Below are positions 45,049 to 53,930 of a stretch of 64,000 nucleotides of DNA, piece after piece. The translations under genes and the position numbers were made by a program. Within the stretch, counting starts at the first letter, position 1, and each line of letters opens with the position of its first letter. The DNA comes from Algibacter_G agarivorans (lineage in GTDB: Bacteria > Bacteroidota > Bacteroidia > Flavobacteriales > Flavobacteriaceae), in contig NZ_BAABJJ010000018.1 of assembly GCF_039543245.1 (NCBI RefSeq), forward strand, positions 1 through 64,000. Reading direction: 5' to 3'. The notes below the pieces were generated by a model, which worked only from the letters and a program-made list of their open reading frames with translations, did no database searches and was not told the DNA's origin.

Positions 45049-46914
45049 TTGAATTATTTAACTGTTGAAAACATATCAAAATCTTACGGAGAACTTACAC
45101 TTTTTGAAGACATTTCGTTTAGTGTACACAAAGACCAAAAAATTGCTTTTGTAGCAAAAAATGGTACCGGAAAAACCTCCATTTTAAACATCCTTTCTGG
45201 TGATGACCAAGCGGACACCGGCTCAATTGTTTACCGAAAAGGAATAGCTGTTTCGTTTCTGTCGCAAGATCCAAAATTTGACAATGCGCTTACCGTTGAA
45301 GAAACTATTTTCGCTAGTGACAACCCTATACTAAAAGTTATTTCTAATTACGAAAAATCACTTTTAAACCCCGAAGATTCAGAAAGTTACCAAACTGCTT
45401 TTGAAGCTATGGAACAATACCAAGCGTGGGATTTCGAAACACTTTACAAACAAATACTTTTTAAATTAAAACTTGAAGAATTAGGTCAAAAAGTAAGCAC
45501 CCTTTCTGGCGGGCAAAAAAAACGTCTTGCCTTGGCTAATGCATTAATCAATAAACCCGACCTATTGATTTTAGATGAACCTACCAATCATTTGGATTTA
45601 GAAATGATTGAATGGTTAGAAGCCTTTTTTGCTAAAGAAAATATCACCCTTTTTATGGTGACACACGACCGTTATTTTTTGGAACGTGTTTGTAATGAAA
45701 TTATAGAATTAGACGAAGGGTTACTTTATAGTTATAAAGGCAACTATTCCTACTACCTAGAAAAACGTGAAGCTAGAATAGAACTAGAAGCAGTAGAAAC
45801 CGGTAAAGCAAAACAACTATTCAAAAAAGAGTTAACGTGGATGCGTCGCCAACCTAAAGCACGAACTACCAAATCAAAATCTAGAATTAACGATTTTGCA
45901 GATATAAAACATAGGGCGCACCAACGCAGAAATGACCATGAAGTTCAATTAGAACTGAATATGGAACGCTTAGGAAGTAAAATTTTAGAATTCCATAAAG
46001 TCTCAAAGGCATTTAAAGACAAAACCATTCTTGACGGGTTTAATTATATGTTTCAAAAGGGAGAACGTGCTGGCATTATTGGTAAAAACGGTACAGGAAA
46101 AACGACCTTTTTAAATATTCTAACGCAAACAGCTCAACCCGATTCTGGCAAAATAACAAAAGGTGAGACCGTTAAATTCGGGTATTATACCCAAGACGGC
46201 ATTACCATTAAACCCAATCAAAAAGTAATAGACGTTATTCGGGAATTCGGAGATTATATACCCTTAAAAAAAGGGCGACAGATAAGCGCCCAACAACTAT
46301 TAGAGCGCTTTCTATTCAGCAGAAAAAAGCAGTATGATTTTGTTGAAAAGTTAAGTGGTGGCGAACGTAAACGCTTGTATTTATGCACCGTTTTAATTCA
46401 GAATCCTAATTTTTTAATTCTTGATGAGCCCACAAACGATTTGGATATTGTAACACTTAATGTGCTTGAAAGTTTCCTTTTAGATTTTCCTGGCTGCATC
46501 ATTGTGGTATCACACGACCGCTATTTTATGGACAAAGTGGTAGACCATTTGTTTGTATTTAGAGGCGAAGGTGTTATTGAAGATTTCCCTGGGAATTATA
46601 CAGATTATAGAGTTTACGAAGATAGCCAACCCGCTATTTCAAATACGTCTTCTGAAGATAAAAAAGACAAAAATGCTTGGAAGCAAAATGATGCTGCTAA
46701 ATTGTCTTACAATGAAGAAAAAGAACTTAAAAATATCGAGAGTAAACTGAATTCGTTAGCCTTTGATAAGAAGGAATTGGAAAACAAGTTTAACAACCCA
46801 GAGTTATCTCAAGACGCCATTAATAAACTCTCTGAAGAGTTGCAAAACATTATTGATACCATGGACGCTAAAGAGGAACGTTGGTTTGAATTGTCGTCAA
46901 AGCTTGAGGGATAA
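45049..46914 (+). CDS. ABC-F family ATPase (Uup/EttA-like)
   Basis: A soluble protein with two ABC domains in one chain and no membrane part; ABC-F members act on the ribosome. First domain: AFVAKNGTGKTSIL, TLSGGQKKRLALANAL, LLILDEPTNHLDLEM. Second: GIIGKNGTGKTTFL, KLSGGERKRLYLCTVL, FLILDEPTNDLDIVTL. A linker with MRRQPKARTTKSKSRI lies between, and a charged coiled coil closes the protein (about 555-621). I prefer the TTG at 45049 (MNYLTVENISKSYGE); an earlier TTG at 45031 would lie within a TTATTTGC that looks like a -7 element. Confidence 0.92.
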   Translation: MNYLTVENISKSYGELTLFEDISFSVHKDQKIAFVAKNGTGKTSILNILSGDDQADTGSIVYRKGIAVSFLSQDPKFDNALTVEETIFASDNPILKVISNYEKSLLNPEDSESYQTAFEAMEQYQAWDFETLYKQILFKLKLEELGQKVSTLSGGQKKRLALANALINKPDLLILDEPTNHLDLEMIEWLEAFFAKENITLFMVTHDRYFLERVCNEIIELDEGLLYSYKGNYSYYLEKREARIELEAVETGKAKQLFKKELTWMRRQPKARTTKSKSRINDFADIKHRAHQRRNDHEVQLELNMERLGSKILEFHKVSKAFKDKTILDGFNYMFQKGERAGIIGKNGTGKTTFLNILTQTAQPDSGKITKGETVKFGYYTQDGITIKPNQKVIDVIREFGDYIPLKKGRQISAQQLLERFLFSRKKQYDFVEKLSGGERKRLYLCTVLIQNPNFLILDEPTNDLDIVTLNVLESFLLDFPGCIIVVSHDRYFMDKVVDHLFVFRGEGVIEDFPGNYTDYRVYEDSQPAISNTSSEDKKDKNAWKQNDAAKLSYNEEKELKNIESKLNSLAFDKKELENKFNNPELSQDAINKLSEELQNIIDTMDAKEERWFELSSKLEG

Positions 46915-46989
46915 AAAAGTTTGCAGTCGCAGTGGCAGTTTTCAGTTGTTTTCGTTAAAATTGTGACGCTTTGCATCTTTTAAACTTTG

Positions 46990-47145
46990 AGACTGAATAC
47001 TGACACTGGATTTTTTTCGCGCAAAGACGCAGAGACGCAAAGAAAAAAAGATGGAGCACGGAAGACGGAAAACGATAACAACTGAAAACTGTGACTGAAA
47101 ACTGTGACTATGACTGAGACTGAGACTGAGACCAAAAACTGAAAC
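46990..47145. repeat. Mixed intergenic repeats: GACGCAAAG and ACTG-rich runs
   Basis: CGCGCAAAGACGCAGAGACG followed by CAAAG (47018-47043), then a stretch of AACTGAAAACTGTGACTGA type and a GACTGA hexamer run (47112-47131). The same two families occur at 9952-9975 and 10027-10053. The repeats reach within about 15 bases of the methyltransferase start at 47146 and leave little room for an ordinary promoter. Confidence 0.6.
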
Positions 47146-47916
47146 ATGTACCAAATCAAACAATACATAAAATTCTTGTTAAAATCTACCAACCAGCATG
47201 CCGTACACTCCCCTTTTGTGTATAACTTGGTAACCAAGTGTTTTTATGATAAAACAAAATATGACGATTACAAGTCTATTTCAGACTATAAAAAAGAACT
47301 TCTTGAAAACAATACAATAATTAAAGTCACCGATTTAGGGGCGGGTTCGCAAGTCATGAAACAAACAGAACGTACTGTTTCAAAAATTGCTAAAAATGCG
47401 GGCACAACTAATAAAAGAGCTAAACTTTTATACAGACTTACAAGCTATTTTAAATTTGAAAACATATTGGAACTCGGCACTTCTTTAGGTGTTGCTACTC
47501 ATGCAATGAGTCTAGGGAATCTTATTGGGGAAATAACAACTATTGAAGGCTGCCCGAATACTTCTGCGTTTTCAAAAGCTCATTTAAAAATTCATAATAT
47601 AAAAAACACTACGCTCATCACTGGAAATTTTAATGATGAAATCAAAAAAATAACTTCAAACCATTACGATCTTGTTTTCTTTGATGGCAACCATCAAAAA
47701 GAAGCTACTTTGAGTTATTTTGAAACCCTTTTACAGACAGCTAATAACAACTCTGTTTTTATTTTCGATGATATTTATTGGTCCAAAGGTATGACCGAAG
47801 CATGGGAAACCATCAAAAAACATCCAAAGATTACCGTTACCATAGATACTTTTTTCTGGGGCTTGGTGTTTTTTAGAAAAGAACAGGTTAAGGAACATTT
47901 TGTGATTAGAGTTTAG
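47146..47916 (+). CDS. Class I SAM-dependent O-methyltransferase
   Basis: 256 aa. FENILELGTSLGVATHAMSL (motif I), ITTIEGCPNTSAFSKAHL, LITGNFNDEI, YDLVFFDGNHQKEATLSYFE and SVFIFDDIYWSKGMTEAWET match the metal-dependent COMT-like/Methyltransf_24 group with acidic metal ligands (D in FFDG, DD in FDDI). The N-terminus MYQIKQYIKFLLKSTNQHAV HSPFVY-type segment is shared by Bacteroidota homologues. The substrate is unknown. It stands alone, with repeats upstream. Confidence 0.85.
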   Translation: MYQIKQYIKFLLKSTNQHAVHSPFVYNLVTKCFYDKTKYDDYKSISDYKKELLENNTIIKVTDLGAGSQVMKQTERTVSKIAKNAGTTNKRAKLLYRLTSYFKFENILELGTSLGVATHAMSLGNLIGEITTIEGCPNTSAFSKAHLKIHNIKNTTLITGNFNDEIKKITSNHYDLVFFDGNHQKEATLSYFETLLQTANNNSVFIFDDIYWSKGMTEAWETIKKHPKITVTIDTFFWGLVFFRKEQVKEHFVIRV

Positions 47917-47951
47917 TATTTCAGTTATGAAGTTTTAAAGGAACAACACTA

Positions 47952-48113
47952 ATACCAATTATTACACAAAATAACCCATATAATCTGTTTCTATTTCGCT
48001 CATATTTCAATATAAAATAAAACCGTAACTAAGGCTATGCTTGAATTTCCTATCTCATTTGAACAAAATATAATTCAAATTATTTATGGCTCATTTTAAA
48101 TAATAATTGGTAT
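47952..48113. mobile_element. MITE-like element with 12-bp terminal inverted repeats
   Basis: ATACCAATTATT (47952-47963) and AATAATTGGTAT (48102-48113) are perfect inverted repeats enclosing 138 non-coding AT-rich bases. ACTA occurs just outside both ends (47948-47951; 48115-48118), offset by one base on the right, so a target duplication is possible but not proven. No transposase. Related TATACCAATT words occur at about 30187. Confidence 0.5.
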
Positions 48114-48123
48114 AACTAAACAA

Positions 48124-48157
48124 AAAACTCCCAGAGTATTTAAACCCTAGGAGTTTT
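48124..48157 (-). terminator. Terminator of the first OmpA-like gene
   Basis: AAAACTCC (48124-48131) pairs with GGAGTTTT (48150-48157), giving a hairpin with A- and T-rich flanks, 26 bases beyond the stop of the minus-strand gene at 48183. The A-tract on the left becomes the U-run of the minus-strand transcript. Confidence 0.7.
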
Positions 48158-48182
48158 AAAATATTTTTAAATAAAAGTTTTT

Positions 48183-50303
48183 TTACTTAACTAAATTAAT
48201 TTCAACTCTTCTATTTTGTGCTCTTCCCGAGCTAGTTGCGTTGTTAGCAATAGGTAAGCTTTCTCCAAAACCTTTAGATGTTAACCTAAATTGGTCCACA
48301 CCATTATCAATTAAAAATTTCTTAACTGCATTTGCTCTAGAATCCGATAATCTTTGGTTTAAGGTATCACTTCCTGCACTATCTGTATGTCCTTCTATTG
48401 AAAATTTAGAATTAGGATATTCTTGCAGTATTTTAACAATTTCTGTTAATACTTCATTTGATTCAGCTTTAATAGAAGATTTCCCAGAATTAAACAATAT
48501 AGTTTTTGCATAATTATTTAAGGTTTTTTGAACCTCTTTAGTAACCACGGGTTCTGGTACTACTGGTTCTGGCACAACCTCAGGACAGCCATTATTAGCA
48601 ACCGTACCTACAACATCAATACACTGATCGTCTTTATCTAAAACACCATCTTTATCTGTATCTGGCCAAGGACAACCGTTATTTTCTTCTGCTCCTGCTA
48701 CTTCTGGGCACTCATCAACATTATCTAAAACAGAATCTTCATCCTTATCACCCCAAGGGCAACCGTTATTTTCTTCTGGACCTGCTTGCTCTGGGCATTC
48801 ATCAACATTATCTAAGATAGCATCATCATCTTTATCACCCCAAGGACAACCGTTATTTTCTAAAGGACCAGCCTCTTTTGGGCAAGCATCCAATTTATCA
48901 ATAACACCATCTTTATCTTTATCTCTTGGTTTACCTTGATATACCGGTATTTTTAAACCTGCATAAACGTCAGCACCTTTTGTATTATCACTAGTTAAAA
49001 CAGATAGAACTGATCCTGACCCAACATACAAAGGTCCCATTCTTAAACCTGCTCCAGCTTGAAATCCGATGTTCTCAACAACGCTAAGTGGTACATAAAA
49101 ACCTAACCATCTACTTTCAAAACGCGGCGTTAAAGACACTATGTTTGAAATACGACTTGTCCCTATTTCTCCTTTTTTGGTAAGCGCAAAATCTGTATTT
49201 AAATTTAAATAAAACTTACCACTAAAACTCCAATCTGCATTAAAATGAAGTGCTGTTGGTAATTTTGTTTTGTAGCTACTGTTAGATTCTGTTAATGTAT
49301 AGAACGTACTTAAAAAATCTTCAATATCATCAGCATCATCAAAATTGTCTTCATTAACACCAGAATTAGTAATATCATAAACATCTTCCACGCCGTTTTT
49401 ATAGTTAATAGAACCTAAATCGGTAATAGACAAACCTAATTTCAATTTATACTTGCTTTTATGCTTTAAGGTATAAGCATCACCTTTGGTGTTTGTTTTA
49501 GTATAGTCCGCATGATTAGGTCTCCATTCGTAAACAAAACCTAAATCTACTCCAAAACCAGTGGCGTCAGGCAATTCGTAATCATAGTCATCACCATCAA
49601 AATTATCAAAACGACCGTATGTTAATTCACCTGTAGAATTAATACTTCCTGTGGTTTCTCCACCTCCTAAATCGGTTCCATCAGCATCGTAATTTATGGT
49701 AACATTTTTACCATAAACATAACCACTACCTATACCTTGCAAATATTTTAAAGAAAATCCTCCTTTTAAAAAGTGCTGCTCGTTATTCATAAACACTCTA
49801 GCATAAGCCAAGCCAACTTCTGCCCAGGCCTGTCCAAACATAGTAAAATCACCTTCGTTCACCACAAAATCATCGGTTTCATCATCATCAATAGCATCAA
49901 TGGTATTGCCGTTAATTTCATTAATACCAACAAAAGACCTAGCTCTAGTAAAAACAGCAATAGAACTTTTTTTAGATAAGTTAAACATAAAAGATGGTCC
50001 CATAACATCGGAGTTTAAACCTATGTTATTATCATTACTTGGAGATTTTGTTGCATCCAAATCAAAATCATAATCATCTTTTAAGGCATCCATGACATTA
50101 ACACCGTAATAATCATTACCTGCAAACACACTGGCTCCTGCCAGATTGATATCTAATTTAAAACGAGAATCTACGATATTTGCTGGGTTGGAAATAACAC
50201 TATTTACACCACTATAGTTGTCAGTAAGGAATCCAATATAAGACTGCGCTTCTACATAAAAAGAACCTACAAGAAGCAATACATATAAAGTAATTTTTTT
50301 CAT
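48183..50303 (-). CDS. Outer-membrane protein: DUF5723 barrel, TSP3 repeats, OmpA domain
   Basis: 706 aa. A signal peptide (MKKITLYVLLLVGSFYVEA) precedes a barrel-like region with SYIGFLTDNYSGVNSVISNP, then ANIVDSRF, matching the DUF5723 family. Four thrombospondin type-3-like Ca-binding repeats follow (about 458-580: DKDGVIDKLDACPKEAGPLE and similar, each closing NNGCP). The C-terminal OmpA domain (about 595-706) binds peptidoglycan: ILFNSGKSSIKAES, FSIEGHTDSAGS, GRAQNRRVEINLVK. A TACTTTTG -7-like box lies at 50337-50344 but without a good -33. Confidence 0.9.
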   Translation of the reverse strand: MKKITLYVLLLVGSFYVEAQSYIGFLTDNYSGVNSVISNPANIVDSRFKLDINLAGASVFAGNDYYGVNVMDALKDDYDFDLDATKSPSNDNNIGLNSDVMGPSFMFNLSKKSSIAVFTRARSFVGINEINGNTIDAIDDDETDDFVVNEGDFTMFGQAWAEVGLAYARVFMNNEQHFLKGGFSLKYLQGIGSGYVYGKNVTINYDADGTDLGGGETTGSINSTGELTYGRFDNFDGDDYDYELPDATGFGVDLGFVYEWRPNHADYTKTNTKGDAYTLKHKSKYKLKLGLSITDLGSINYKNGVEDVYDITNSGVNEDNFDDADDIEDFLSTFYTLTESNSSYKTKLPTALHFNADWSFSGKFYLNLNTDFALTKKGEIGTSRISNIVSLTPRFESRWLGFYVPLSVVENIGFQAGAGLRMGPLYVGSGSVLSVLTSDNTKGADVYAGLKIPVYQGKPRDKDKDGVIDKLDACPKEAGPLENNGCPWGDKDDDAILDNVDECPEQAGPEENNGCPWGDKDEDSVLDNVDECPEVAGAEENNGCPWPDTDKDGVLDKDDQCIDVVGTVANNGCPEVVPEPVVPEPVVTKEVQKTLNNYAKTILFNSGKSSIKAESNEVLTEIVKILQEYPNSKFSIEGHTDSAGSDTLNQRLSDSRANAVKKFLIDNGVDQFRLTSKGFGESLPIANNATSSGRAQNRRVEINLVK

Positions 50304-50655
50304 AATTTTGGTTTAGGTTAAAATATAATTCATCGCCAAAAGTAGTTTTTTTATCGACAAAACGTAAGTTTATATGTGCTTTTTTATACAAAAAAATCAT
50401 AAACAACTAATAATTAACACTTTAATCGGTCATTATTTCTCTCATTACCAACAGCATTTCATCCTTTAAATTCCATTACCGAAAATCAATAACCTATGGG
50501 CAAGCCTACAAAATATGAATCAGAAAATGTCTTTTCATTCGAGGCAAACCTTGGGATATCAAAACCCGCTACTCGGAATAAATAGAAACAAAAAAATCTC
50601 AGAGCATCTAAACTCTGAGATTTTCAAAATAGTCTCTTCTTATTTTATAAAAATT
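50304..50655. other. Spacer between the two OmpA-like genes
   Basis: A 352-bp non-coding stretch. On the minus strand it holds a TACTTTTG -7-like element (50337-50344) for the downstream gene and the terminator of the upstream gene (50593-50624). The middle has no recognised signal or gene. Confidence 0.6.
50593..50624 (-). terminator. Terminator of the second OmpA-like gene
   Basis: AAAATCTCAGAG (50593-50604), loop CATCTAAA, CTCTGAGATTTT (50613-50624): a perfect 12-bp stem, 31 bases beyond the stop codon at 50656. The A-tract gives a U-run in the minus-strand RNA. Confidence 0.85.
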
Positions 50656-52746
50656 TTACTTCTTGATTAAATTAATTTCTACTCTTCTGTTTTTAGCTCT
50701 ACCATCTTTATACATATTAGTTGCAATTGGTCTGCGCTCACCATATCCAATAGCTATCAATCTACTTGAATCTATTCCGTTTTTAACTAAAAAGTTTTTA
50801 ACAGCGTTGGCTCTAGCATCTGATAATTTTTTATTTAATCCATAACTACCTATACTATCTGTATGACCTTCAACTGTAAACGTAGCATTTGGATACTCAT
50901 TTAAAACTTCAATAATTTCAGATAAGACTTCATTAGATTCTTCTTTAATAGAAGCTTTCCCGTAATTAAAAAGAATGACTTTAGCATAATCATTCAACGT
51001 TTTTTGAAGTTTTTCTATAACGTCTTCTGGACAACCATTATTGGCTACAGTTCCAACTTCATTTATACAAACATCATCTTTATCGTAAACGCCATCACCA
51101 TCAGTATCCTTATATGGGCAACCATTATTTTCTTCTGTTCCAGGCAAATACGGACAAGCATCTACATTATCTAAAATTAAGTCGCCATCTTTATCTCCCC
51201 ATGGGCATCCTTTATTTTCTATAGTACCTCCTTCTTCCGGACAATCATCAACATTATCCAATAAACCATCTTCATCTGTATCCCCCCAAGGGCAACCATT
51301 ATTCTCAACGGGGCCTGGTTCTTTTGGACAATCATCTAATTTGTCAATAATACCATCTTCATCCTTATCTTTTGGAACACCTTGATAGACCGGAATTTTT
51401 AAACCTCCATATACATCTGCCTCTCTATTATTGTTACTAGTAAATCCAGAAATTACAGATCCTGAACCTAAGTACAGTGGCCCTGCCCTTAAACCTGCTC
51501 CCATTCTAAAACCATTGCTTTCTATAACACTTAATGGCATATAAAAACTAAACCACTTACTTTCATAGCGCGGTGTTAATGATACCACATTAGAAATTCG
51601 ATTTGCAGTTATTCTATCTTTAGATATTAGTGAAAAATCTGTGTTTAAATTCAAATATAGCTTACTGTTAAAGCTCCAATCTGCATTTAAGTGCAATGCT
51701 GTTGGCAGGTCAATTTTATAACCTGTATCAGCATTAGTTAGTTCGTAAAACCTATCTAATGCAGCTCCAAAATCTGGCTCTGATTCAAATTGATTTTGGT
51801 TTACATTGCTTTTCCTAATATTAAACCCTTCCTTTATACCATTTTTGTAATCGACAAAACCAATATCTGTAATGGATAGCCCAATTTTTAGCTTGTATTT
51901 GTTTTTATGTTTAAACCCATTAAGGTTAGGGTCATCGGTAATATAATCGTCATAATTTGGTCTCCACTCATAAACAACACCAAAATCTGCTGAAAACCCA
52001 TTTGATTTATCAGGCTTTTTATAATCGTAATCATCGTTATCAAATTCAGCATAACGCGCATAAGTTAAATTACCATTTGATGTTATACTTCCTGTAATTA
52101 TACCACCTCCTAAATCGATTTCATCGTCATTATAATCAATCGTTACATTTTCTCCAACCACATAAACACTGCCCATACCTTGTAAGTATTTTAAAGAAAG
52201 TCCGCCTTTAAGAAAATGCTGCTCGTTACTCGTAAACACTCTAGCATAAGCCAAGCCAACTTCCGCCCATGCATGCCCTAAAGCATTAATGTCATTTTCG
52301 GTAACAATAAAATCATCCGTGGTATCATCATCCAAAGCTGCTATTGATGAACCATTAATTTTATTAATGTTTACAAAAGACCTTGCTCTAGTAAAGAGTG
52401 CTATGGAACTATTTTTAGAAAGATTAAACATGAAAGCTGGCCCTAAAGCATCTACATTTACTGCTGCCCTATTATCTTCTGATGGAGATGTTTTTGCTTC
52501 TAAATCAAAACTATACCCGTCTTTTGTTGCATCCAAAAGATTAATACCATAATAATCATTGCTTCCAAAAACGCTTACTCCTGCAAGATTAATATCGGTT
52601 TTAAAGCGAGAATCAACAATATTTGCAGGATTAGAAATAACGCCATGCACACCACTATAATTGTCTGAAAGGAATCCGATATAAGATTGAGCTTCTAAAA
52701 AGAAGGAAACTGTAACAAGTAAAATTGATAATGTAATTTTTTTCAT
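50656..52746 (-). CDS. Outer-membrane protein: DUF5723 barrel, TSP3 repeats, OmpA domain (paralogue)
   Basis: 696 aa, same layout as its neighbour at 48183-50303: signal peptide MKKITLSILLVTVSFFLEA, barrel-like DUF5723 domain starting SYIGFLSDNYSGVHGVISNP, four TSP3-like repeats (DEDGIIDKLDDCPKEPGPVE etc.), OmpA domain with VEGHTDSIGSYGLNKKLSDA and RAKNRRVEINLIKK. The two are plainly a tandem duplication; long stretches are nearly identical, while the linker before OmpA is shorter here (no Pro-Val run). A TACTTTTG -7-like box lies at 52768-52775. Confidence 0.9.
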   Translation of the reverse strand: MKKITLSILLVTVSFFLEAQSYIGFLSDNYSGVHGVISNPANIVDSRFKTDINLAGVSVFGSNDYYGINLLDATKDGYSFDLEAKTSPSEDNRAAVNVDALGPAFMFNLSKNSSIALFTRARSFVNINKINGSSIAALDDDTTDDFIVTENDINALGHAWAEVGLAYARVFTSNEQHFLKGGLSLKYLQGMGSVYVVGENVTIDYNDDEIDLGGGIITGSITSNGNLTYARYAEFDNDDYDYKKPDKSNGFSADFGVVYEWRPNYDDYITDDPNLNGFKHKNKYKLKIGLSITDIGFVDYKNGIKEGFNIRKSNVNQNQFESEPDFGAALDRFYELTNADTGYKIDLPTALHLNADWSFNSKLYLNLNTDFSLISKDRITANRISNVVSLTPRYESKWFSFYMPLSVIESNGFRMGAGLRAGPLYLGSGSVISGFTSNNNREADVYGGLKIPVYQGVPKDKDEDGIIDKLDDCPKEPGPVENNGCPWGDTDEDGLLDNVDDCPEEGGTIENKGCPWGDKDGDLILDNVDACPYLPGTEENNGCPYKDTDGDGVYDKDDVCINEVGTVANNGCPEDVIEKLQKTLNDYAKVILFNYGKASIKEESNEVLSEIIEVLNEYPNATFTVEGHTDSIGSYGLNKKLSDARANAVKNFLVKNGIDSSRLIAIGYGERRPIATNMYKDGRAKNRRVEINLIKK

Positions 52747-52921
52747 TGTTTTGGTTTAGCTTTCTCTCAAAAGTAATTGTTTTCTGTTAGGATTAGTTAG
52801 AAGCGCTTATATTTTAATTAACATAAAATGTTGAAAACAGAATTATTAATCAATTCTGCTAAATTTATATTTTTTGAAGTTTTAAATTTTACATTTTGCC
52901 TCCATCTTGATAGTAGTTAAG

Positions 52922-52953
52922 TTTGCGCTTTAGCGGGAAATGATTTAACTTTG
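52922..52953 (+). promoter_or_regulatory. Promoter of the cobalamin adenosyltransferase gene
   Basis: TTTG (52922-52925), 20 bases, TAACTTTG (52946-52953): both Bacteroidota promoter elements. The ATG at 52959 is only 5 bases beyond the -7 box, so the transcript should be leaderless or nearly so. Confidence 0.65.
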
Positions 52954-52958
52954 AATAC

Positions 52959-53531
52959 ATGAAAATCTACACTAAAACAGGAGACAAAGGCACTACAGCA
53001 TTATTTGGCGGCACCCGAGTCCCCAAACATCATATACGTATTGAAAGCTACGGAACGGTTGATGAATTAAACTCGCATCTAGGATTAATCCGAGACCAAG
53101 ATATTAATGAGCACTACAAAGATTTAATTATTACTATTCAAGATAAACTCTTTACCGTTGGAGCTATTTTAGCAACCGACCCAGAAAAAGCGATTTTAAA
53201 AAACGGGAGCGAACGTTTAAACATTGAGAAAATCACTTCGGAAGACATTGAACGTCTAGAACAGGAAATGGACACTATGAATGAGGCACTACCCCCTATG
53301 ACACATTTTGTGTTACCTGGCGGGCATCAAACGGTGTCATTCTGTCACATAGCGCGCTGTGTGTGCCGTAGAGCCGAACGTTTAGCATCTGCACTTAACG
53401 ATTTAGAACCTTTTGAGGCAAATGCGTTGATTTACTTAAACCGTCTTTCTGACTATCTTTTTGTATTGGCACGAAAGTTGTCATCTGACTTACAAGCAAA
53501 TGAAATTAAGTGGATTCCTGAGAAGATGTGA
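52959..53531 (+). CDS. Cob(I)alamin adenosyltransferase, PduO type
   Basis: 190 aa. It transfers the adenosyl group of ATP to cob(I)alamin to make coenzyme B12. The N-terminal ATP site MKIYTKTGDKGTTALFGGTR, ESYGTVDELNSHLGLIRD and the later RCVCRRAERLASAL and LNRLSDYLFVLARKLS are family hallmarks. Length is standard. No other B12 gene is near, and no cobalamin riboswitch is seen upstream; it may serve a B12-dependent mutase or reductase elsewhere. Confidence 0.95.
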   Translation: MKIYTKTGDKGTTALFGGTRVPKHHIRIESYGTVDELNSHLGLIRDQDINEHYKDLIITIQDKLFTVGAILATDPEKAILKNGSERLNIEKITSEDIERLEQEMDTMNEALPPMTHFVLPGGHQTVSFCHIARCVCRRAERLASALNDLEPFEANALIYLNRLSDYLFVLARKLSSDLQANEIKWIPEKM

Positions 53532-53623
53532 AAAAGCTTGAAACAGGGAGTTTGAAGTTTGGAAAAAGAAGTTTAAAGTAATGCTTTAACTGCAGACTGA
53601 AAACTGACTACTGCGGACTGGTT

Positions 53624-53722
53624 CGCGTTAGGGATTGCAGTGGAAAGCCCACAGTGAGTCCCGATAGCTATCGGGATGAGCGAGGACTTGTAACGGAAAG
53701 CCCGACCCTTGTGGTAACGCCC
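53624..53722 (-). repeat. Dispersed intergenic element, copy B
   Basis: On the minus strand it starts TGGGCGTTACC, continues AAGGGTCGGGCTTTCCGTTAC and ends TGCAATCCCTAACGCG. Its centre is the 18-bp perfect palindrome TCCCGATAGCTATCGGGA (53659-53676), flanked by GTGGGCTTTCCA-like arms. The same outer words bound the element at 77-230. It is much more GC-rich than its surroundings. Confidence 0.65.
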
Positions 53723-53734
53723 ACTTCTCGATAC

Positions 53735-53757
53735 AATTCCGAAAAAACATCGGAATT
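53735..53757. repeat. Small hairpin next to the dispersed element
   Basis: AATTCCGA, 7-base A-rich loop, TCGGAATT. An 8-bp stem without a following T-run; a structural repeat or part of the neighbouring element rather than a terminator. Confidence 0.45.
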
Positions 53758-53879
53758 ACTCGAAATTACAAAACAATTGATTTTGCTAGATTATTATTAA
53801 CCCGCAGGAATAATTTGCAAGGGTTTAGAGTACAAAAAGATACGTTCTTATAATTAATGATAAATAATTCATTTTTTTC

Positions 53880-53909
53880 TTGTGTGTTTAAACTAAAAAA
53901 TTATTTTTG
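53880..53909 (+). promoter_or_regulatory. Promoter of the DUF2795 gene
   Basis: TTG (53880-53882), exactly 19 bases, TATTTTTG (53902-53909): a textbook match to the Bacteroidota TTG-N19-TAnnTTTG promoter. The predicted transcript starts near 53915 and the ATG is at 53931 after AAAGAA. It rules out an earlier TTG start at 53907, which lies inside the -7 box. Confidence 0.8.
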
Positions 53910-53930
53910 CAGAAAATTAAACACAAAGAA

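Larger units (their letters stand above)
53532..53930. other. Repeat-rich spacer before the DUF2795 gene
   Basis: No gene is seen. It contains ACTG-rich runs (53590-53620), the dispersed element copy B (53624-53722), a hairpin AATTCCGA/TCGGAATT (53735-53757) and the promoter of the next gene (53880-53909). Confidence 0.6.

Noticed and set aside
46942..47237. Two minus-strand frames of 73 and 85 codons with Ser/Val/Phe-rich translations
   Set aside because: They are translations of the ACTG-rich and GACGCAAAG repeats, not genes.
52747..52958. Possible cobalamin riboswitch upstream of the adenosyltransferase gene
   Set aside because: No B12-box-like sequence is visible; only a small CAGAATT/AATTCTG hairpin (52838-52858), and the promoter lies next to the ATG.
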